A DNA stretch of 64,000 nucleotides from Vibrio sp. Hep-1b-8 (GTDB taxonomy: Bacteria; Pseudomonadota; Gammaproteobacteria; Enterobacterales; Vibrionaceae), in assembly GCF_006124995.1 (NCBI RefSeq), contig NZ_QEWN01000001.1, forward strand, positions 62,001 to 126,000, written 5' to 3'. A program made the translations under genes and the position numbers. This document shows, piece by piece, positions 17,941 to 27,702 of this stretch (position 1 is the stretch's first letter; each line of letters starts with the position of its first letter). The notes below the pieces were generated by a model that did no database searches, was not told the origin of the DNA, and saw only the letters and a list, made by a program, of their open reading frames with translations.

Positions 17941-20900
17941 ATGGATAAGCGTGTAACCCAAGGCAGTGTGTGGCTGACATATACATTATGTGGTGTTCTA
18001 ACCATTCATCCGGCTCTTGCCAATGTCGTGATTGATGGCAACTCGGCGAATACCAGCAAAACTCAGGCGGGTAACGGCGTTGAGGTGGTCAATATCGCCA
18101 CCCCGAACAACAAAGGGCTGTCTCACAACAAATACCAAAAGTTCGATGTTGGCTCTCAAGGGCTAATTCTCAATAACTCGACCCAACAACTCAGTCAGTC
18201 TCAGCTTGGCGGGCTACTGCAAAATAACCCCAACCTCAAAGGCCGTGCTGCCGACGTAATTTTAAATGAAGTCACAGGGGCAAACCGCAGTCAGCTTGAA
18301 GGCTACACAGAAGTATTCGGCCAACAAGCCAATGTCATCTTGGCCAACCCATACGGCATAACCTGTGACGGGTGTGGTTTTATTAATACCCCTCGAGTGA
18401 CGTTATCGACAGGGGCTCCAGAGCTAAATAATGGTCAGTTGACTGGCTTTGATGTTTCCGAAGGGAGTGTGACGATTGAAGGGCTGGGGCTAGATGCCAC
18501 CAACCAAACCTATTTCGATATTATCAGTCGTACTGCCGAGATAAATGCCAATATACATGCCAACGATCTATCTGTAATCACGGGCCATAACAAGGTCCGT
18601 TACCAGAGCAATCAAGTAACTGAAAAAACCTCAACATCGACGAGTAAGCCAGCACTCGCCATTGACTCGTCCGCTATTGGAGGAATGTACGCAGGGCGTA
18701 TCTCTTTAGTTGCGACTGAAGATGGTGTAGGCGTGAACCTAGGTAATCTTGTCTCGAATGTCGGAAACATTGTGTTAACAGCCGATGGCAAAGTGCAGCT
18801 TGCGTCAGCTCAGAGCGCTAAGAATATCGAAATTACTAGTAGCCGAAATGTTGAGCTAACCAACCAGCAAGTGGCGCAAGGGCAGCTAAAGGTAAACGCC
18901 GATAACCTAGTATTGAATCAAACAACAGTAACGGCTGGGGATGTCGTTGAACTAACCGTGAAAGAGAGCATCACGGCTCAAAACAGTCAGCTGTTCAGCG
19001 GCATAAAAAACAACAACCAAACCAATGCGAATGCTGAACTTAACATTAAAGCTGACCAAATTTCTCTACAAGACAGCAAAGTCGCCTCTCAAGGCGACGT
19101 ATCAGGCCAGGTTACCTCATTATCACTGGACTCAAACAGTGAAATTACGGCGAGTGATATTGTACTCACAGACGCTGAAACCATTGAAAATGACGGAGAG
19201 ATTAACGCAAGCGCTGCGGTAGAGGTTGATGCAGAACAGCTAACTTTAGCCGGCTCTGGCGCACTGACTGCAGATTCTATTCAGATAGAGGTGAACTCTG
19301 CAAACCTTGATAGTCAGATTACCTCCAATTTACTATCTGTGAAGGCGCAATCGACGTTAGAGATTGGGCAAGAGGCCAACCTTCAATCGACGGGTAATAC
19401 CACACTCAATGCTCAGAGTCTGACTCAAAAAGGCCAACTTACCAGCAATGGTACAATCACACTTGATGCGAATACGCTAACGCATGAGGGCGAAACGAGT
19501 GCCAATCAAATAGCAGTCAACGCAGAGTCGTTAGAGCAAAGTGGTCAATTAATCGCTGAACAAGGCATTTCAATTAGCGTTAAAAGTGCAACTTTATCGG
19601 GTAAGACCCAAGCTAAACAAACCCTTGGGGTAACCAGTCAGACAATCAATGTTACTGGGGCAGTGGAAGCAACACAGCTCGATATAGCCTCTACATCAAG
19701 CGTCAACATTGATACGCCAGCACAGCTCAATGCCATCAATCAGTTATCCATTGATACCAACGATGTATCAAACCAAGGCAGCATTCATTCAGGTAATGGA
19801 CTGAGTATCGATGCTCATACCTTTGAGCAGCAAGGGTCTCTAACCAGTGTCGGTGACCTGCAAATCAACACGACAAGTGTAGATATACAGGGCGATATCG
19901 AAACGCAGGGTAACCTCAACATAACGGCCTCATCTGTCACTAACAACGCTCAAGCGATTGTAGGGCAAGACTTAAATTTGTCTGCTCAAAGCTTATCTAA
20001 TAGTGGCACTCTAACGGCTAGTGGTGACACTTCTATTTCCTTAACCAACAACTTTACTCATGGCTCGTCAGGGACGATTTCGGGGGAAAATGTCACCCTT
20101 TCTGCAGCCGACGTTGATAACTCAGGCACGCTTCAGGCGTTGGACAGCCTTAATTTGACGGTGAGCTCATTGGTCAATAAAGGTGGGTTGGTTGCTCTTG
20201 CGGATTTAACCACAGTGGTTGCAAGTGGGATCAACAACCAAGGACTGATCTATGCGGGCAACAATGCCAATCTTTACTCCAATACGCTGCACAATACATC
20301 AGATGTTGTGGTTGGACATGATTTATTAATTGCCAAAAATGCAGCAAAACAGAAGAGTTCTAGCGTCACGAATAGCTCAGGCACTATCGAGTCACTGGGT
20401 GGGGATATTAGCATTTTTACTAATACGCTGACCAATAAACGAACAATACTAGATGTCAGAAATACCTCAACTGCTGATAAAAGAGCTCAGTTTGGTGGAG
20501 TGTTCGTTTCTAAGGGGACAGAGTATGAACCCGAAGTTATCAATCGTCCCATGTGTTGGAGCGGACAAAATAGTGAGCACTGCGTGGATCGTTATTCAGT
20601 TGCGAGTGGTAAGATTTTTGAGGTTATGGTTCTCAAAGAAGGACAACAACTCGGTGCCGCATCTACCTCTGGAAATATTAATGCTAGCGATAATCTATTG
20701 ATCAATGCGAACACGGTTCTTAATCAAACAAGCCAAATCTCTGGTAAAAATGTCAATATCACCGCGCACTCTTTGACGAATCAAGGGTATGAGTTTTCGG
20801 AGTATGAGACTTACTATACCTATCAGCTAAGAGAACCTTGGGATTTGAGTACACTTGCGTTTAATAGAACCGCTACGCGTAAAGTCAAAACAGGCTCTTC

Positions 20901-23900
20901 AGGCCAGCTTAATTCGTCTATCACTGCCAGCAACAATTTAACGCTTAACGTTGCTAACAAAGTCAATAACTCCACGCTTAAGGCAAACGCCACCGCTGTT
21001 CAGCCAACGAAATCTGCGTCCGAATTAAAGGCGACATCATCGGCATCGGTCACGGGACCGACTATCACGTTTGCAAACATAAATGATATTGCCTTTCCGG
21101 ATTTCGTGTTCCCGACTGCGCCAAATGGGTTATTTATTCTCTCACCTGACCCGAAAGGTAAGTACCTTATTGAAACTAACCCGCTATTAACCAATATGGG
21201 CAACTTCTTAGGGTCCGATTATTTTATGAGTCGTGTGGGCTTCAACCCAGAGGCCGATGTTAAGTTCTTAGGTGATGCATTATATGATTCACGCATCATT
21301 AGCCAAGCCATTTTTGAGCAAACGGGTCAACAGTACTTAAATGCTTCGGTAGGAAGCCAATTAGACCAAATGCAACAACTGATAGATGCTGCAGCATCTC
21401 AGAAAGCATCACTCAACCTGACAGCGGGCATTGCACTTTCTTCTTCTCAAGTCGCAAGTTTGACTCAAGATATCCTTTGGTACGAAGAAATTGAAGTCAA
21501 CGGCCAGAAAGTGCTAGCACCTAAACTTTACCTAGCGCAGGCAACCATCGATAACTTGAGCAGCGGCGCTCAAATTGCAGGTTCTAATGTCACTATCGAT
21601 GCTGGCGATCTAACCAATAGCGGCCACTTGTCAGCAGATTCAAGTCTTAGTGTAAACAGCTCAAACAGCATCACCAATATTGGTGGCACTATTGCTAGTG
21701 GCGGAGATGTCTCATTAACTGCCGAGAAAGATATCATCAACCTAAGTGGTGATATTGAAGGCCACGATGTCTCACTTGAAGCAACCAATGGCAGCATTAT
21801 TAATGAGACCCGAGTGACAACCAGCACAGCTTCTCTGAGCAACAACCGTGGCACGTTCACGGATGTTGGTCAGACTGCTGCCATTGCCTCAACGGGTAAC
21901 TTGGCTCTGAAAGCGGGTAAGAACATTGAAAACCATGCGGCTGATATTAAAGCCAATGGAGACGCCAACTTAAATGCTGGGCACGACATCATTGTTAGCT
22001 CGAAAGAAGAAACTCATGGCTACGACGTCACCGCGCGAGGATGGCGAGCAGGAGAAAGTGAAACTACTCAAATTGGCGCGAATGTTACAACGGGTGGAAA
22101 CCTAACGATGAGTGCGGGGCAAAATATTGCCGTCACTGCGAGCCAAGTGAAATCAAGCGAGAACCTTAGCTTGGCAGCGGGCAATGACATTACCGTTCAA
22201 ACCGCGCTCAATAAACAATCAGATCATACCTATCGCTCAAATTATACTGAAATCAATCGTAGTGAGCAGCACCAAGGGTCGATGCTTGAGGGCAAGAATG
22301 TCTCTATGCAGGCTCAAAACGATATTACGTTATCAGGGAGTACGGTTTCAGCGGAGCAAACTGCAAATCTTAAAGCAAAGGGTGATGTCAACATTATTGC
22401 TGTTAATGATAGCGAGTACCACTACGACAAAACTGTTTCGAAGAAGTCTTTTGGTCGCAGTAAAACCACCATCAATGAAACTTATCAAGAGCAGGTGAAA
22501 GGCAGTGCGATTACGGCTGGTAATGACATTAGCATTAAAGCGCAAAACTTAGATTCAGCGATTACTGCGGGTGGCGATAGTAACATCAATGTTATTGGTT
22601 CTTCTCTGAATGCTGGCGGTGAAGTGAATTTATCTGCCGATGGTGATGTGACCATGGCTGCTCAAACTTACAAAGAATTTGAACGCCATGAAACCATCAA
22701 GAAAGGCTTTGCCGGGCTAAGTGGCAGTAACCAAGGCAGCCTTGATGACGCCACTTTGCTTAACAGCAGCTACTTGATTAACTCGGGCAACACCACGGTT
22801 ATCGCAGGCAAAGATATTGGTCTAATTGCCAGTGAAGTAGCCAGTGGTGGCAGCGTAAGCCTTGAAGCGGTCAATGATGTGCTTATTGCGGCCGGGGAAG
22901 TATTAAAACAGAGTCAAGAGTGGGATGAGAAAACCAAGTTCCTAAGTGGCGGTAACCTGTTTGAGATGGAGAAAAAACGTGAAGGTCAGCAAAGCTCTAC
23001 TGCTCAGTCGAGTGTGATTCAGTCAGGCGGAAACCTCTCGGTCAATGGGGGTTCAGTGACCGTTATTGGTTCTGAGCTTCAAGCTGATAAGAATATAGAC
23101 TTAACCGCCGATACAGGCGATGTCTCCATTCTTGCGGCGAAAGAAACCACCCAGACGTTCAGCAGTGAAGAAAAACTGTCAGTCAGTTTGGGGGATGGGT
23201 TTGATGGAGTAAATGTTGAAGACGGTCAAGTTAAGATATCGCTTGGTGAGGCGACCTACGATAAAGTCAAACAGCAAAGTGATTCACTAAACCATAAAGG
23301 GAGTGTGATTGCAGCAGGTGATAACCTATCAATGGATGCTGAGTCGTCTATTTTGGTCGAGGGCTCTACTCTGGTCGCAGATAGCAACCAAGACCAGTCA
23401 GGTGATTTAACGCTTGCCGCAAAAGAGAACGTGACCATTATCGAGGCGGTAGACACGCTCAGTGAACAACGTGAAGAAATTCATGGTAAAGCGGAAGCGA
23501 GCTTGGTTGTTCAGCACCAAGCTGTGGAGGTCGCAAAAGCGGCGCAAGCGCTCCAAAAATCAACGAAGAAACTTAAACAAGCTGAGCAAGACTATAAACA
23601 GTATAAGAAAGGTTTGGATTCTCTAGAGTCGACACTCCGCACCTTAGAACAAGAGTTCGCGGACAAAAAAACAGGCGTTACGTTTGAAGATATCGAAGAG
23701 CTCAATGACCTAATCAGCGAAGTGAAAAGCGATGAAGCGTGGTATGTCGCAGGTGTAGCGCTGGCTGCTGAAGATGTCGTTTCAAAAACTACCTTGCTGG
23801 TTCAGCAAACGGCAGCCGCAGCGCAAAGCTCGGGCACCTATGGCTTCAATGCAGGCCTTCATTTAGATATTGAAGCAAGCCAAACCGAGTCTAGCTCTCA

Positions 23901-26070
23901 AACGACCACCTCAGTGGGATCTGCGCTAAGTGGGCAAAATATCAAGATAAGCGCTGGTAATAACACGGGCAATCAACTGAATATCCAAGGCTCTGAGCTT
24001 ACGGCTAACGATACCCTGTCTCTCGCAGCCAATGAGGTGAATATCACCGCTTCTCAAGATACTCACAGCAGTAAGTCTGAAACTCAATCTGGTAAGATTG
24101 GCGCATCGATGACGGTGTATGGTGCCTCATCGGGCATTAACCTCAATGCAAGCGTCAACCGAAACCAAAGCACATCCGCGTCAACCACGCATAACAGCAG
24201 TCAATTAAGCGCAGACAATATCAGTATTACCTCTGCGCAAGACACCAACATTAAAGGGGCAACGGTTGATGCCGGAGAGAGCTTGACGCTAGACGTGGGT
24301 GGTGACTTGAATATCGCTTCAGTACAAGACCGCTATAGTTCGAGTAATAAAGGTCAAGGTATTAGTGGTGGTATTTCGATGTCTGGTGGCGGTGTATCGG
24401 ACGGAAAAGGTGCGGCCCCTGAAGGTTTGGCTAAAGATGTTACTAATATGGGAGATGTTACTGGTGGCAATGGTGGCTTCAATGCATCTAATGGACGAAC
24501 AAGCAGCAAGCAAACGGTTGTAACCAGCTTAACGTCAAATGGTAGCTTAGATATCAATGTTGGTGGTAACACGGATATTAAAGGGGCGACCATTGCAGCG
24601 CTGGATGAGGAAGGCAAAGACAGTGGCAAACTTAACTTAACCACAAATTCATTGAGCTATGCTGACCTTTCTAATACTCGCTACAGTCAAGACCAAAGCT
24701 TAGGTCTTAACAGCAGTGTCGGCGTGAATAATGGCGAGTTGGATTCGACCAATAACTCCACGTCCCTTCAATACAAAAACACGTCTGGTTACGACAAGAG
24801 CAAGACGTTGGCAACCATCGGCCAAGGTAACTTAAACATTGGGGATTTAGAGTCTTCCGACGACACTTCTCGTCTCAATCGCAACACAGAACATACAGAG
24901 AAGGATTTGTTCACTGTTGACCGTAAGCAGGGGGATATCGATGTTACGGTTGATCATCGGTTGTTGAGTGAAGAAGGTCGGGCGCAGATAGGAAAAGAGA
25001 TGGATGAGTTCGGAAACAACATACAAAAAACTGCTCAGAACGTGCCAGCCGCAGAAGGTGGTAATATAGTTGAGAATGCTGTGGGTGAATTACTTAATGA
25101 GTTGAGCTTTTATACAGGTGGGATACTACCTAGTGACGAAACGAATGGTGGCATAGTAGCCCAAATCCCAGTGCTGTTAGGTGATACTGATGTACAAAAC
25201 AAAGTGCTTCAGGTAGGTACTGCTGATATGTTAAAGAATGAACAGTTAGACAACTATATCCCTATTGAAGAGAGTGACTATTACATAAAAGCGTCGGAAG
25301 AAACTCAGAGTAAACTGAAGGGAATGAACTTGTTGATAAGTAAAGCCCCGGTCAAAGTTACTGAAGGCTCATCAACCTTCCAGAATGGCACCAATGGTAT
25401 GATGAATAGCGAGGGAGATGCAATTAAGAATGTTCTTAGCCAGACCCACAACTACGATAAGGATAGTGCCGGTTATGGCAGTGTGTTGCTCAACGTTAAT
25501 TACAATCCAACTCATGGATTCTTAGGTGATGGTATAGAGTCTTTCGTAGATAAAGTGGGCGGAACCACAGGCATGGCGAAACAGACAGGTGAATTTATCC
25601 GTGATACTACAACAGCGCAAGGTAGCAATGGTGCCAATTTTGCTAACCATTCACAGGGGAATCTGCTTACCAAGAGGGGTCTTGAGTATATTACAGGCAA
25701 AGATAGTTATGATCAGGGAGGTTTTAAAGGCCCAACTTACTTTGATAATGGTTTGAACGATAAAGGAATTCCAACCTTCGCTGGATATGGTTCACCGGTA
25801 AATACCGAGGACATGAGGCAAGTGGTCAAAGATGCAAAGTTTGGTTTTAGAGGAAATTATACTAATAAAGGTGATTTTGTTGGTGAGAACCTTGGTAAGA
25901 ACGTCGGAGATAATGGTAATAGAGGAAATACTGTATTAACGACTATAAAAGATACAGTAAATTTAGACACTTATAAAAATGCCGCGATGTTATTTTCTGA
26001 TGAATCACCACATAGCAATTATAATTGCGGGGATTTACCCACAGCGGTATGCGGAGCAAAACAACCATGA
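17941..26070 (+). CDS. CdiA-like filamentous haemagglutinin exoprotein with toxin-like C-terminus
   Basis: A 2709-residue TpsA. A signal peptide (1-27, PALA) precedes the TPS secretion domain with hallmarks NPNL (96-99) and NPYGI (136-140). Haemagglutinin beta-helix repeats follow. A mid-protein module (about 1030-1210, with YLIETNPLLTNMGNFLGSDYF and GIALSSSQVASLTQDILW) is typical of CdiA proteins. FHA-2-type repeats come next, with a helical insert near 1855-1960. The tail after about 2340 (DHRLLSEEGRAQI) differs in style and has a Ser-Asp-His pattern: NHSQGN (Ser2571), KGDFVG (Asp2645), SPHSNYNC (His2691), like an alpha/beta hydrolase. No clear VENN motif. CDI-type killing is inferred, not shown. 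Confidence 0.88.
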   Translation: MDKRVTQGSVWLTYTLCGVLTIHPALANVVIDGNSANTSKTQAGNGVEVVNIATPNNKGLSHNKYQKFDVGSQGLILNNSTQQLSQSQLGGLLQNNPNLKGRAADVILNEVTGANRSQLEGYTEVFGQQANVILANPYGITCDGCGFINTPRVTLSTGAPELNNGQLTGFDVSEGSVTIEGLGLDATNQTYFDIISRTAEINANIHANDLSVITGHNKVRYQSNQVTEKTSTSTSKPALAIDSSAIGGMYAGRISLVATEDGVGVNLGNLVSNVGNIVLTADGKVQLASAQSAKNIEITSSRNVELTNQQVAQGQLKVNADNLVLNQTTVTAGDVVELTVKESITAQNSQLFSGIKNNNQTNANAELNIKADQISLQDSKVASQGDVSGQVTSLSLDSNSEITASDIVLTDAETIENDGEINASAAVEVDAEQLTLAGSGALTADSIQIEVNSANLDSQITSNLLSVKAQSTLEIGQEANLQSTGNTTLNAQSLTQKGQLTSNGTITLDANTLTHEGETSANQIAVNAESLEQSGQLIAEQGISISVKSATLSGKTQAKQTLGVTSQTINVTGAVEATQLDIASTSSVNIDTPAQLNAINQLSIDTNDVSNQGSIHSGNGLSIDAHTFEQQGSLTSVGDLQINTTSVDIQGDIETQGNLNITASSVTNNAQAIVGQDLNLSAQSLSNSGTLTASGDTSISLTNNFTHGSSGTISGENVTLSAADVDNSGTLQALDSLNLTVSSLVNKGGLVALADLTTVVASGINNQGLIYAGNNANLYSNTLHNTSDVVVGHDLLIAKNAAKQKSSSVTNSSGTIESLGGDISIFTNTLTNKRTILDVRNTSTADKRAQFGGVFVSKGTEYEPEVINRPMCWSGQNSEHCVDRYSVASGKIFEVMVLKEGQQLGAASTSGNINASDNLLINANTVLNQTSQISGKNVNITAHSLTNQGYEFSEYETYYTYQLREPWDLSTLAFNRTATRKVKTGSSGQLNSSITASNNLTLNVANKVNNSTLKANATAVQPTKSASELKATSSASVTGPTITFANINDIAFPDFVFPTAPNGLFILSPDPKGKYLIETNPLLTNMGNFLGSDYFMSRVGFNPEADVKFLGDALYDSRIISQAIFEQTGQQYLNASVGSQLDQMQQLIDAAASQKASLNLTAGIALSSSQVASLTQDILWYEEIEVNGQKVLAPKLYLAQATIDNLSSGAQIAGSNVTIDAGDLTNSGHLSADSSLSVNSSNSITNIGGTIASGGDVSLTAEKDIINLSGDIEGHDVSLEATNGSIINETRVTTSTASLSNNRGTFTDVGQTAAIASTGNLALKAGKNIENHAADIKANGDANLNAGHDIIVSSKEETHGYDVTARGWRAGESETTQIGANVTTGGNLTMSAGQNIAVTASQVKSSENLSLAAGNDITVQTALNKQSDHTYRSNYTEINRSEQHQGSMLEGKNVSMQAQNDITLSGSTVSAEQTANLKAKGDVNIIAVNDSEYHYDKTVSKKSFGRSKTTINETYQEQVKGSAITAGNDISIKAQNLDSAITAGGDSNINVIGSSLNAGGEVNLSADGDVTMAAQTYKEFERHETIKKGFAGLSGSNQGSLDDATLLNSSYLINSGNTTVIAGKDIGLIASEVASGGSVSLEAVNDVLIAAGEVLKQSQEWDEKTKFLSGGNLFEMEKKREGQQSSTAQSSVIQSGGNLSVNGGSVTVIGSELQADKNIDLTADTGDVSILAAKETTQTFSSEEKLSVSLGDGFDGVNVEDGQVKISLGEATYDKVKQQSDSLNHKGSVIAAGDNLSMDAESSILVEGSTLVADSNQDQSGDLTLAAKENVTIIEAVDTLSEQREEIHGKAEASLVVQHQAVEVAKAAQALQKSTKKLKQAEQDYKQYKKGLDSLESTLRTLEQEFADKKTGVTFEDIEELNDLISEVKSDEAWYVAGVALAAEDVVSKTTLLVQQTAAAAQSSGTYGFNAGLHLDIEASQTESSSQTTTSVGSALSGQNIKISAGNNTGNQLNIQGSELTANDTLSLAANEVNITASQDTHSSKSETQSGKIGASMTVYGASSGINLNASVNRNQSTSASTTHNSSQLSADNISITSAQDTNIKGATVDAGESLTLDVGGDLNIASVQDRYSSSNKGQGISGGISMSGGGVSDGKGAAPEGLAKDVTNMGDVTGGNGGFNASNGRTSSKQTVVTSLTSNGSLDINVGGNTDIKGATIAALDEEGKDSGKLNLTTNSLSYADLSNTRYSQDQSLGLNSSVGVNNGELDSTNNSTSLQYKNTSGYDKSKTLATIGQGNLNIGDLESSDDTSRLNRNTEHTEKDLFTVDRKQGDIDVTVDHRLLSEEGRAQIGKEMDEFGNNIQKTAQNVPAAEGGNIVENAVGELLNELSFYTGGILPSDETNGGIVAQIPVLLGDTDVQNKVLQVGTADMLKNEQLDNYIPIEESDYYIKASEETQSKLKGMNLLISKAPVKVTEGSSTFQNGTNGMMNSEGDAIKNVLSQTHNYDKDSAGYGSVLLNVNYNPTHGFLGDGIESFVDKVGGTTGMAKQTGEFIRDTTTAQGSNGANFANHSQGNLLTKRGLEYITGKDSYDQGGFKGPTYFDNGLNDKGIPTFAGYGSPVNTEDMRQVVKDAKFGFRGNYTNKGDFVGENLGKNVGDNGNRGNTVLTTIKDTVNLDTYKNAAMLFSDESPHSNYNCGDLPTAVCGAKQP

Positions 26071-26828
26071 AAAAATTAATAAATGCAACGGTGTCTCTTT
26101 TGATACTTATCTTTGTTTCAGGTTGCTCTGGGGGAAAGTACTTTTATTTAACCGATGCGGATGTTATTGAAAACCCTTATATCGTCTTTAACCCCCCAAA
26201 ACAAGACTGGTACTTATATAAAGATAGAGATTGGAATATTTTACATGAAGGGAAAAGCACCGAAGATACAGCGATACAATGGATATGGCTATCTAATGTA
26301 AATCCCAGTATTTTGGATGTAACGTTCAGCACTGATAACTATATCTCTCCAGAAGATGACTACTATTTTAATAGTGATTTTGATGAAGACTATGGGCGTT
26401 ATTTTACGGAGCCTGATTTTTTGAAGACGAACAAAATTCAGGGAATTACATTCGAAGAGATGTGGACGACTTATATCAAAGGGATACATTGCAGCGCTGG
26501 TTCGTATTTGCAAGGTATCGGAGGTAGCTATGCACCCACCGGAAGTAAAACGACAAGTATAAAATGTGGTTATTATGATAAGACCATCAGTGACAATGAT
26601 GGAATGCGAAGGATATCCATCAGGTATACAATCAACTTTTATGCGAGTACTAGTGATGAGCAAAAAATCGAAAATGAGCGCTACTTGAAAGATGCCGTTA
26701 ATCAGATAGTTGAAAGCATCAAAATCAAAAACCTCGATGTAGAGCGTATGGAAGCCGAGGGCTTGATGTTCTATGACAAAGAGTTCGAACTAGACCCTGA
26801 AGACTCGGTTATTTGGCGTGCCGAATAG
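26067..26828 (+). CDS. Lipoprotein overlapping tpsA, candidate immunity protein
   Basis: A 253-residue lipoprotein: signal ending FVSGC (Cys20) with Ser at +2, so probably sorted to the outer membrane, facing the periplasm. I recognise no family. The mature part is acidic and aromatic (PPKQDWYLYKDRDWNIL, EEMWTTYIKG) with two later Cys that could pair. The ATG at 26067 overlaps the tpsA stop (ATGA); longer in-frame starts lie inside tpsA. In CDI loci this slot encodes immunity. Periplasmic lipoproteins also protect against lipase toxins of type VI systems, which agrees with the hydrolase-like tail of the exoprotein. An accessory secretion role is the alternative. Confidence 0.7.
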   Translation: MKKLINATVSLLILIFVSGCSGGKYFYLTDADVIENPYIVFNPPKQDWYLYKDRDWNILHEGKSTEDTAIQWIWLSNVNPSILDVTFSTDNYISPEDDYYFNSDFDEDYGRYFTEPDFLKTNKIQGITFEEMWTTYIKGIHCSAGSYLQGIGGSYAPTGSKTTSIKCGYYDKTISDNDGMRRISIRYTINFYASTSDEQKIENERYLKDAVNQIVESIKIKNLDVERMEAEGLMFYDKEFELDPEDSVIWRAE

Positions 26829-26830
26829 AA

Positions 26831-26985
26831 ATCCTTGCAGCCAAAGAAACCACCCAGACGTTCAGCAGTGAAGAAAAACTGTCAGTCAGTTTGGGGGATG
26901 GTTTTAATGGTGTGAGCGTTGAAGACGGCCATTTTGATTTCAGGCTTGACTCTGATAGCCGATAGCAACCAAAACCAGATAGGTG
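26831..26985 (+). pseudogene. Damaged duplicate of an internal tpsA segment
   Basis: Bases 26831-26930 match 23128-23227 inside tpsA at 90 of 100 positions, same orientation. Bases 26949-26985 match 23368-23404 at about 31 of 37. The roughly 140 bases between these blocks in tpsA are missing here, so this is a deleted remnant (equivalent to about tpsA residues 1730-1822). It begins two bases after the lipoprotein stop. It shows that a second tpsA copy or tail cassette once stood here. Confidence 0.88.
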
Positions 26986-27045
26986 TAAAAATGGGCCAAC
27001 AATTGCTTAAGTTGAGCTGGATGCTAGTAATACTACCCAAAACAG

Positions 27046-27106
27046 CCACCTGCTTAGCAGGTGGTTTTTATTTTCAGCCCTAAACCACCTACTTCAGTAG
27101 GTGGTT
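27046..27106 (+). repeat. Two related hairpins at the IS200 left end
   Basis: Stem-loops at 27046-27064 (CCACCTGC/GCAGGTGG) and 27083-27106 (AACCACCTACT/AGTAGGTGGTT) resemble each other and the right-end hairpin. The first is followed by TTTTTATTTT and could also stop incoming transcription. One is probably the TnpA recognition hairpin. Confidence 0.65.
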
Positions 27107-27189
27107 ATCATTCAGTGAGGCTTTGCCTGTAGTTCTACCCATGTTAAATGCTCCCTTGATTTTTAGCGAAGTCAAAGAGGACAAATAAC

Positions 27190-27624
27190 ATGAGTAGATA
27201 CAATCAAGCTTCCCACGTATTTTGGAGATGTCAATATCACATAGTGTGGACGCCAAAATACAGATTTAGGATCTTGAAGAACAATGTAGGCAAAGAAGTT
27301 TATCGGTGTATAAATGTTTACTGTAATCAACTTGGATGGGAAGTTGTTGAGCTGAACGTCCAAGTTGACCACGTGCACTTAGTCGTAAAGGTTCCACCCA
27401 AGCTATCAATATCCAAGTTGATGGGCGTATTGAAAGGCAAAATAGCCTTAAAGCTCTTCAGTAAGTTTCCATATTTGAGGAAAAATAAGCTTTGGGGTAA
27501 TCACTTTTGGCAAAGGGGCTATTTTGTCGATAGTGTAGGAATTAATGAAGAAATCATTCGACGTTATGTAAGACATCAGGAGAAGAAAGAGCGCGTGGAA
27601 CAGCAACAATTAGCGCTGGACTAA
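27190..27624 (+). CDS. tnpA: IS200/IS605 family transposase TnpA (Y1 HUH)
   Basis: A 144-residue single-stranded-DNA transposase, full length for the family. The HUH metal motif is H61-V-H63 (VDHVHLVV) and the nucleophile is Tyr126 in RRYVRHQ with Gln130 four residues on. No tnpB accessory gene accompanies it, as in the IS200 subgroup. An AGAGG site lies 11 bases upstream of the ATG. A GC-rich hairpin (GCCCCC/GGGGGC, 27631-27646) follows the stop. The frame shows no damage, so it may be active. Confidence 0.93.
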   Translation: MSRYNQASHVFWRCQYHIVWTPKYRFRILKNNVGKEVYRCINVYCNQLGWEVVELNVQVDHVHLVVKVPPKLSISKLMGVLKGKIALKLFSKFPYLRKNKLWGNHFWQRGYFVDSVGINEEIIRRYVRHQEKKERVEQQQLALD

Positions 27625-27702
27625 ACAAAGGCCCCCTTTTAGGGGGCTCACACAAAGCCACCTTCTTTAGAAGGTGGTAATTTACTTTCGCCGATGGCTC
27701 GC

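Larger units (their letters stand above)
27045..27678 (+). mobile_element. IS200/IS605-type insertion sequence (tnpA only)
   Basis: An intact transposase gene flanked by similar subterminal hairpins: GCCACCTGC-TTA-GCAGGTGGT at the left (27045-27065) and GCCACCTTC-TTTA-GAAGGTGGT at the right (27657-27678). IS200-type elements have hairpin ends rather than inverted repeats and make no target duplication. The exact ends cannot be fixed without an empty site. The right end lies 25 bases from the metC stop, the left end about 60 bases from the tpsA remnant. Confidence 0.75.

Noticed and set aside
17941..26070. Many antisense frames inside tpsA
   Set aside because: They are by-products of the repetitive, Ser/Asn/Thr-rich coding sequence and have no ribosome sites or motifs.
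27046..27678. Three similar hairpins considered as a CRISPR array
   Set aside because: Spacing is irregular, the units flank a transposase gene, and there are no cas genes; they are IS200 end structures.
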